Positions 5,698 through 9,141 of a DNA stretch of 9,141 bases are shown here, piece by piece (position 1 is the first letter of the stretch; the number at the start of each line of letters is the position of its first letter). The stretch is from NCBI GenBank assembly GCA_002415895.1, contig DIAV01000017.1, positions 1 to 9,141 on the forward strand, written 5' to 3'. The stretch is from Anaerolineales bacterium UBA5069. Its GTDB lineage: Bacteria; Chloroflexota; Anaerolineae; Caldilineales; Caldilineaceae. Below the pieces are notes generated by a model that made no database searches, was not told the origin of the DNA, and was given only the letters and a program-made list of their open reading frames with translations. Made by a program: the position numbers and the translations under genes.

Positions 5698-7502
5698 CAA
5701 TTCTGCGTATGCGTTTTACACGAATTGCGCTCGTCTTCGTTGCGGCGCTGTGCCTGTGGGGCGTGCTGGCGCAGAGCCGCGCCGCCTGGGGGCTGGACCG
5801 CGGCCCGCGCGAGCAGGCGTTGCTCGCCACCGTGCAGATCATCGTCCCCGACAAGGATGGCAACCCCTACAGCAGCGGCAGCGGCACCGTGCTCGACGCC
5901 GAACAGGGCTACATCCTCACGAATTACCACGTGCTGGGTGACACTGAAACACGCACGCTCTTCAATGATGAAGGGCTGGCAATAATCGGCGTCAATCCCT
6001 CCAACCTGCGCAGTGTGCCTATTTTCAAGTACTATGCGCAACTTGTGCACGGCGACCCCGAAGTCGACCTCGCCGTGCTGCAAATCGTCTCCCCCTTTGA
6101 CAACCCCACGGGGCGGCTGCCCACCAACCTGGGTCTCACTGCCGCCCCGCGTGGCGAGAGCGGCGCGCTGCTGATCGGTGACCCCATCTACGTCCTCGGT
6201 TTCCCCGGCCTGGGTGGCGATACGATTACCTTCACCTCGGGCACCGTCTCGGGCTATCTCGATGAGGACAAGGATGGCGCTGAGGAGTGGATCAAGACGG
6301 ACGCTGAAGTCAATCACGGCAATTCGGGCGGGCTGGCCGTGGATGACACGGGAGCATTTGTTGGCGTGCCCAGCGCCGGCCTCACCGATGCCGAAGCTGC
6401 CGGCAAAATCAGCCTCATTCGCCCCGGCGATTTGGCGCTGCGCTACTACGACGCGTGGACGCTGGGCGGCGCGACCCCCATGTCCAACAGCGCGCCCCAA
6501 ATTCGCCGCGTCACCTATGGCACAAGCATTCGCCGCGACGGGGTTGTGCGTGTCGCGGCCAGCCGCCTGGCCAGCGGCGTCACCGACATTTACGCCTCGA
6601 TTGATTACAGCAACCTGCCCCGCGGCCAGGCGCTTGGCTATCGCTGGTACAAAGATGGCGCCGAACTGGAGCGCGGCTCCTTGCCGCGCGGCGACAGCGA
6701 AACCGGCAGCGACTGGCTCAGCCTCTCAGCAGACACCGCGCTTGACGATGGCTTCTATGAGCTTGAGCTTTGGCTGGCTGGCGGGCAGCTCTACCGCGGC
6801 GGTGTCTCTGTAGGACAAGCCGTTGCCAATGGCGAATCACTAGTGCAGTTGGGCGCAATTACCTTTGCCGAAGGTGTGCAGCAGGATGGCGCGCCCGTTC
6901 GCCCGGCCACAAGCTTCGCCCAGGTCAATGAGGTCTTCGCCATCTTCCCCGCACAGGGGCTGCACAACGGCGTGGTGCTGCGCTCCGTTTGGCGCTTCGC
7001 CGGGCAGGAGGTGCTAAGCGAAGAGTGGGCGTGGGACCAGGGTGATGTGCAAACAGCGTGGCTCAGCATTACCCACGCCCAGGGGCTGCCCGTGGGCGAT
7101 TATGTGCTCGAGCTTGCTGTGGAAGGCAAGCCGGCGCAAAGCGGCGCTTTCCGCGTAACCGACCAGGCAGCCGCGCGCACGCGCAGTGTCAACATGACAG
7201 GCACTGTGTATGATGCCGACAACAGGCGCAGCACAATCAGCGGCGCGCTGGTGGTCTTTCTCAAACCGGGCGCCACGGTGGACGCGTGGATCGACGCGGG
7301 CTTTGACGAGACGCAGATTTACGCCAGCGGCACCAGCACGCGCACCGGCGCGTACCAGCTCAACAATCGGGTGGAAGCAGGCCAGAGCTACGCCGTGATT
7401 GTTGTCCACGACGACTATCTGCCTGTACGTGAAGATCTCTTTCAGGCGCCCCCCGACGCCGCCGATCCCTTTGTGCTTGATGTGCCTATGCAACGGCGCT
7501 AA
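5694..7502 (+). CDS. Secreted trypsin-like serine protease with two Ig-like repeats and a carboxypeptidase-regulatory-like domain
   Basis: A 602-residue exported endopeptidase of the S1 (HtrA/trypsin-like) fold. A signal peptide occupies about 1-32 (RMRFTRIALVFVAALCLWGV). The protease domain is about 40-255, with His79 in ILTNYHVLG, Asp125 in PEVDLAVLQ and Ser211 in HGNSGGLAV, so the triad is complete. No PDZ domain follows. Instead there are two tandem ~105-residue beta-rich repeats (about 269-374 and 384-488), each holding an aromatic-rich strand (YRWYKDG / SVWRFAG), a WLS strand and a DGFYELEL / VGDYVLEL motif. A carboxypeptidase-regulatory-like (prealbumin-like) domain ends the protein, about 500-602 (GTVYDADNRR...ISGALVVFL...TGAYQL). 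A DxDxDG stretch (DEDKDG, 190-195) just before the active-site loop may bind calcium. The start overlaps the previous stop (ATGA) with only a distant GGAG; an ATG at 5709 is a possible alternative. It probably acts outside the membrane with the two upstream membrane proteins. Confidence 0.9.
   Translation: MTILRMRFTRIALVFVAALCLWGVLAQSRAAWGLDRGPREQALLATVQIIVPDKDGNPYSSGSGTVLDAEQGYILTNYHVLGDTETRTLFNDEGLAIIGVNPSNLRSVPIFKYYAQLVHGDPEVDLAVLQIVSPFDNPTGRLPTNLGLTAAPRGESGALLIGDPIYVLGFPGLGGDTITFTSGTVSGYLDEDKDGAEEWIKTDAEVNHGNSGGLAVDDTGAFVGVPSAGLTDAEAAGKISLIRPGDLALRYYDAWTLGGATPMSNSAPQIRRVTYGTSIRRDGVVRVAASRLASGVTDIYASIDYSNLPRGQALGYRWYKDGAELERGSLPRGDSETGSDWLSLSADTALDDGFYELELWLAGGQLYRGGVSVGQAVANGESLVQLGAITFAEGVQQDGAPVRPATSFAQVNEVFAIFPAQGLHNGVVLRSVWRFAGQEVLSEEWAWDQGDVQTAWLSITHAQGLPVGDYVLELAVEGKPAQSGAFRVTDQAAARTRSVNMTGTVYDADNRRSTISGALVVFLKPGATVDAWIDAGFDETQIYASGTSTRTGAYQLNNRVEAGQSYAVIVVHDDYLPVREDLFQAPPDAADPFVLDVPMQRR
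6498..7157 (+). repeat. Two tandem protein-level repeats in the secreted protease
   Basis: The translated residues 269-374 and 384-488 align over their whole length. Both open with an IRRVTYG / VQLGAITF strand, then R(R/Q)DG-V type turns, IYASIDYSNL / VFAIFPAQGL, W-aromatic-(K/A)G, WLS and G(F/D)Y-x-LEL. Identity is low and DNA similarity is not evident, so this is an old domain duplication. Confidence 0.6.
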
Positions 7503-7520
7503 TGCGTCGGACAGCCGTTG

Positions 7521-7541
7521 GGCACGCGCCGCACGCGCGCC
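7521..7541 (+). terminator. Possible weak terminator hairpin after the protease operon
   Basis: GGCACGCG and CGCGCGCC pair over 8 positions with one A-C mismatch around a CCGCA loop, 19 nt after the protease stop. There is no following T-tract, so intrinsic termination is doubtful; it may protect the 3' end or assist Rho-dependent termination. Confidence 0.25.
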
Positions 7542-7593
7542 GGACGTGTGTGGAACAAGACCTTCCCACAAAGTCGTTGGATGGCCGGGGTAG

Positions 7594-7602
7594 TGATAGA
7601 AT
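7594..7602 (+). promoter_or_regulatory. Extended -10 promoter of the sugar dehydrogenase gene
   Basis: TGATAGAAT fits the extended -10 pattern TGnTATAAT with one mismatch. The region 17 nt upstream (TCGTTG) is a poor -35, as is usual for extended -10 promoters. Transcription would start near 7609, giving an ~80-nt leader. Confidence 0.5.
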
Positions 7603-7637
7603 CTGCCCCGCGCCTTTGTGCGCTCTGGTTTCCGCGC

Positions 7638-7669
7638 GGCGCGCGACTCGCAGCAACGAGCGCGCAGCC
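7638..7669 (+). other. Bulged hairpin in the dehydrogenase 5' leader
   Basis: GGC-GCGCG-A-CTCG pairs with CGAG-CGCGC-A-GCC around the loop CAGCAA: 12 base pairs with one unpaired A on each side. It ends 8 nt before the ribosome-binding site. The position suits mRNA stabilisation or translation control, but no known riboswitch class is recognised. Confidence 0.45.
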
Positions 7670-7677
7670 GCCCTGAT

Positions 7678-7685
7678 AGAGGAAG
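7678..7685 (+). promoter_or_regulatory. Ribosome-binding site of the sugar dehydrogenase gene
   Basis: AGAGGAAG lies 5 nt before the ATG at 7691 and fixes that start, which also gives a proper signal peptide. Confidence 0.75.
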
Positions 7686-7690
7686 TGTAC

Positions 7691-9141
7691 ATGTCTTTAC
7701 ATACACCATTGACACAATTGCAGGCACAACCCGCGCTGCGGGCTACTCGGCTTATCCTGGTGGTTGCATTGGTGGGTGTGCTGCTTGTTGGTAGTGCGCT
7801 GCCTGTGCAGCAGGCAGCAGCGCAGTCGCCCGCGGGCATCCCCGCATGGCCCGCCATAGCCTTGCAGGACGTGGACGGCGCCTATAGCACCCCTGTTTAC
7901 CTCACACACGCAGGCGACGGCACCAACCGCCTCTTCGTGGTGGAAAAAGCAGGCCGTGTCATGATTATCGAGAACGGCGTCAAGCGCACAACGCCCTTCC
8001 TCGACATTGTGACGCGGGTCAATTCCAGTTGCAGCGAGTGTGGTCTGCTGGGGCTGGCCTTCCCCCCCACCTATGCAATTGATGGTTATTTCTTCGTCTC
8101 GTACACGGCCAAGGGCAACCCCGCACCGCCGCTGCTTTCCAACGAACCCTCGCCCAGCACAGGCAACGACAATGTGCTCGCGCGCTACCGCGTCTCCTCC
8201 GGCGACGCCAACGTGGCCGATTCAAGCAACGAGGAGATCATCCTCACAATCAATCAGCCCTACACGAACCACAATGGTGGCAACATTCTGTTTGGACCCG
8301 ATGACTTGCTCTACATGGGCGTGGGTGACGGCGGCAGCGGCGGCGATCCGCTGAAGACTGCACAGAACCTGGCATCGCCGCTGGGCAAGATTCTGCGTGT
8401 GGAGGTGGGCGCCACCGGCACGTACACCATTCCAGTCGATAACCCCTTCGCGCATTCTGCTGCTGGTGAGACGGCCCCAGCCGGTGTGCGGGCATCAGCC
8501 GTTATGACCACACCCGAGCCGAGCACCTCCTACAGCAACTTCCTGCCCTATGTCGAGCGCGTGGAGCCGACAGCCACACCCACACCCACGCTCACACCCA
8601 CCTTTACACCCACACCGACGCCCTCACCAACCCCAACAGCCACAGTGACGCCAACCCCCGGCCCCACACCGCCTGCCATGACGGCGGCCATCTGGGCCTA
8701 CGGCTTGCGCAATCCCTGGCGCTTCTCGTTTGACAGCGCCACGGGCGATTTGTGGATTGGCGATGTGGGCCAGGGCAATTGGGAAGAGGTGGACTACGTG
8801 CCCGCGGGCGATCAGGGCGGCGAAAACTATGGCTGGAGCGTGCTTGAGGGCACGCACTGCTACCCAATCGGAACCAGCAGCTGCAACAGCGCGGGCATGA
8901 CGCCCCCAATCCACGAGTATGATCACGGCGTGGGCCAATCCATTACCGGCGGCTACGTCTACCGCGGCCCCATCGCAGCGCTGCAAGGCATTTACATCTT
9001 TGGCGACTTCAGCGCGGGCACAATCTTCGCCCTGCGCAACGATGCGGGCACGTGGCAGAATACCACCCTGCTGAATGCGGGCTTTGGCATTGCCAGCTTT
9101 GGCCAGGGTCCCGATGGCGCGCTCTACGTGGTAGACTATGG
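7691..9141 (+). CDS. Secreted PQQ-dependent sugar dehydrogenase (glucose/sorbosone dehydrogenase family), 3' end outside window
   Basis: At least 483 residues, open at the window end. This family oxidises aldose sugars at C1 with PQQ and calcium in a six-bladed beta-propeller, outside the cytoplasmic membrane. A signal peptide spans about 1-45 (RLILVVALVGVLLVGSALP then QQAAAQS). Family motifs are LTHAGDGTNRLFVVEKAGRV (71-90), CGLLGLAFPP (117-126), NHNGGNILFGPDDLLYMGVG (193-212) with the likely catalytic His194, SPLGKILRVEV (229-239), YGLRNPWRFSFD (337-348) with the PQQ-contacting Arg340-Asn341 pair, IGDVGQGNWEEVD (356-368) and ENYGW (378-382). Cys390/Cys398 form a pattern often seen in the family, while Cys114/Cys117 in SSCSECGLLG look unusual. 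Residues about 254-333 are an insert within the propeller, with FLPYV and a Pro/Thr linker. It has its own promoter and ribosome-binding site and is not part of the protease operon. Confidence 0.9.
   Translation, partial: MSLHTPLTQLQAQPALRATRLILVVALVGVLLVGSALPVQQAAAQSPAGIPAWPAIALQDVDGAYSTPVYLTHAGDGTNRLFVVEKAGRVMIIENGVKRTTPFLDIVTRVNSSCSECGLLGLAFPPTYAIDGYFFVSYTAKGNPAPPLLSNEPSPSTGNDNVLARYRVSSGDANVADSSNEEIILTINQPYTNHNGGNILFGPDDLLYMGVGDGGSGGDPLKTAQNLASPLGKILRVEVGATGTYTIPVDNPFAHSAAGETAPAGVRASAVMTTPEPSTSYSNFLPYVERVEPTATPTPTLTPTFTPTPTPSPTPTATVTPTPGPTPPAMTAAIWAYGLRNPWRFSFDSATGDLWIGDVGQGNWEEVDYVPAGDQGGENYGWSVLEGTHCYPIGTSSCNSAGMTPPIHEYDHGVGQSITGGYVYRGPIAALQGIYIFGDFSAGTIFALRNDAGTWQNTTLLNAGFGIASFGQGPDGALYVVDY
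8567..8674 (+). repeat. Pro/Thr-rich low-complexity linker inside the dehydrogenase
   Basis: Residues about 293-328 read as irregular PT/TPT units (PTATPTPTLTPTFTPTPTP and similar). The DNA is an imperfect run of ACACCC-like hexamers without a fixed unit. Such linkers are common in secreted Chloroflexota proteins and normally join separate domains. Confidence 0.85.

Larger units (their letters stand above)
7503..7690 (+). other. Intergenic leader between protease and sugar dehydrogenase genes
   Basis: 188 bp without a credible gene. It contains a GC-rich hairpin lacking a T-run (7521-7541), an extended -10 promoter (7594-7602), a bulged hairpin (7638-7669) and the ribosome-binding site of the next gene. 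Confidence 0.7.

Noticed and set aside
4609..6500. Long minus-strand frames (363 and 334 residues) over the three-gene operon
   Set aside because: They mirror well-supported plus-strand genes; open antisense frames are expected from the GC-rich third-position bias. No motifs were seen in them.
7014..7909. Minus-strand frames opposite the protease end and the dehydrogenase start
   Set aside because: Antisense shadows with Arg/His/Cys-rich composition and no ribosome-binding sites; the plus-strand genes explain the region.
8567..8674. ACACCC-rich stretch as a DNA minisatellite or CRISPR-like array
   Set aside because: The units are irregular and stay in frame as Pro/Thr codons; it is a protein linker.

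Overview
The window is GC-rich bacterial chromosomal DNA, densely coding, with no RNA genes, insertion sequences, phage genes or CRISPR arrays that I can see. A long Pro/Thr 'PTPTPT' linker in a secreted protein, a secreted trypsin-like protease with Ig-like repeats, a PrsW-like membrane protein and the overall codon use suggest a Chloroflexota member (Anaerolineae/Caldilineae-like). This lineage call rests on style, not on a marker gene.

Left part (17-3784, all minus strand). Transcription reads leftwards. First is ribonuclease D (rnd), a DEDDy 3'-5' exonuclease with HRDC-type C-terminal domains, then an aldo/keto reductase 41 bp downstream, closed by a strong intrinsic terminator at 1488-1514. 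Beyond it lies a second unit: an alpha/beta-hydrolase of the lipase/esterase type, overlapping by ATGA a 96-residue helical protein that may be the detached helical domain of the same esterase family. The rnd promoter looks near-consensus, and its -10 box covers the first in-frame ATG. This points to the second ATG (3784) and a leaderless mRNA.

Middle (3950-7502, plus strand). After a short divergent intergenic region comes a tightly coupled three-gene operon with two ATGA overlaps. It encodes a polytopic PrsW-family protein whose expected catalytic Glu/His positions are nearly all replaced, a single-pass membrane protein with a PsbP/DcrB-like outer domain, and a secreted trypsin-like serine protease with an intact His-Asp-Ser triad, two tandem ~105-residue beta-rich repeats and a C-terminal carboxypeptidase-regulatory-like domain. 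An inactive membrane 'protease' scaffold, an anchored extracytoplasmic partner and an active secreted protease form a plausible, possibly undescribed cell-surface module. It is the best candidate for a new system here.

Right part (7503-9141). A 188-bp leader region carries an extended -10 promoter, a bulged hairpin and a good ribosome-binding site. It precedes a secreted PQQ-dependent sugar (aldose/glucose-sorbosone) dehydrogenase that runs off the window. Its propeller domain is interrupted by an ~80-residue insert holding an FLPYV motif and a Pro/Thr linker, normally an inter-domain spacer rather than an intradomain loop.
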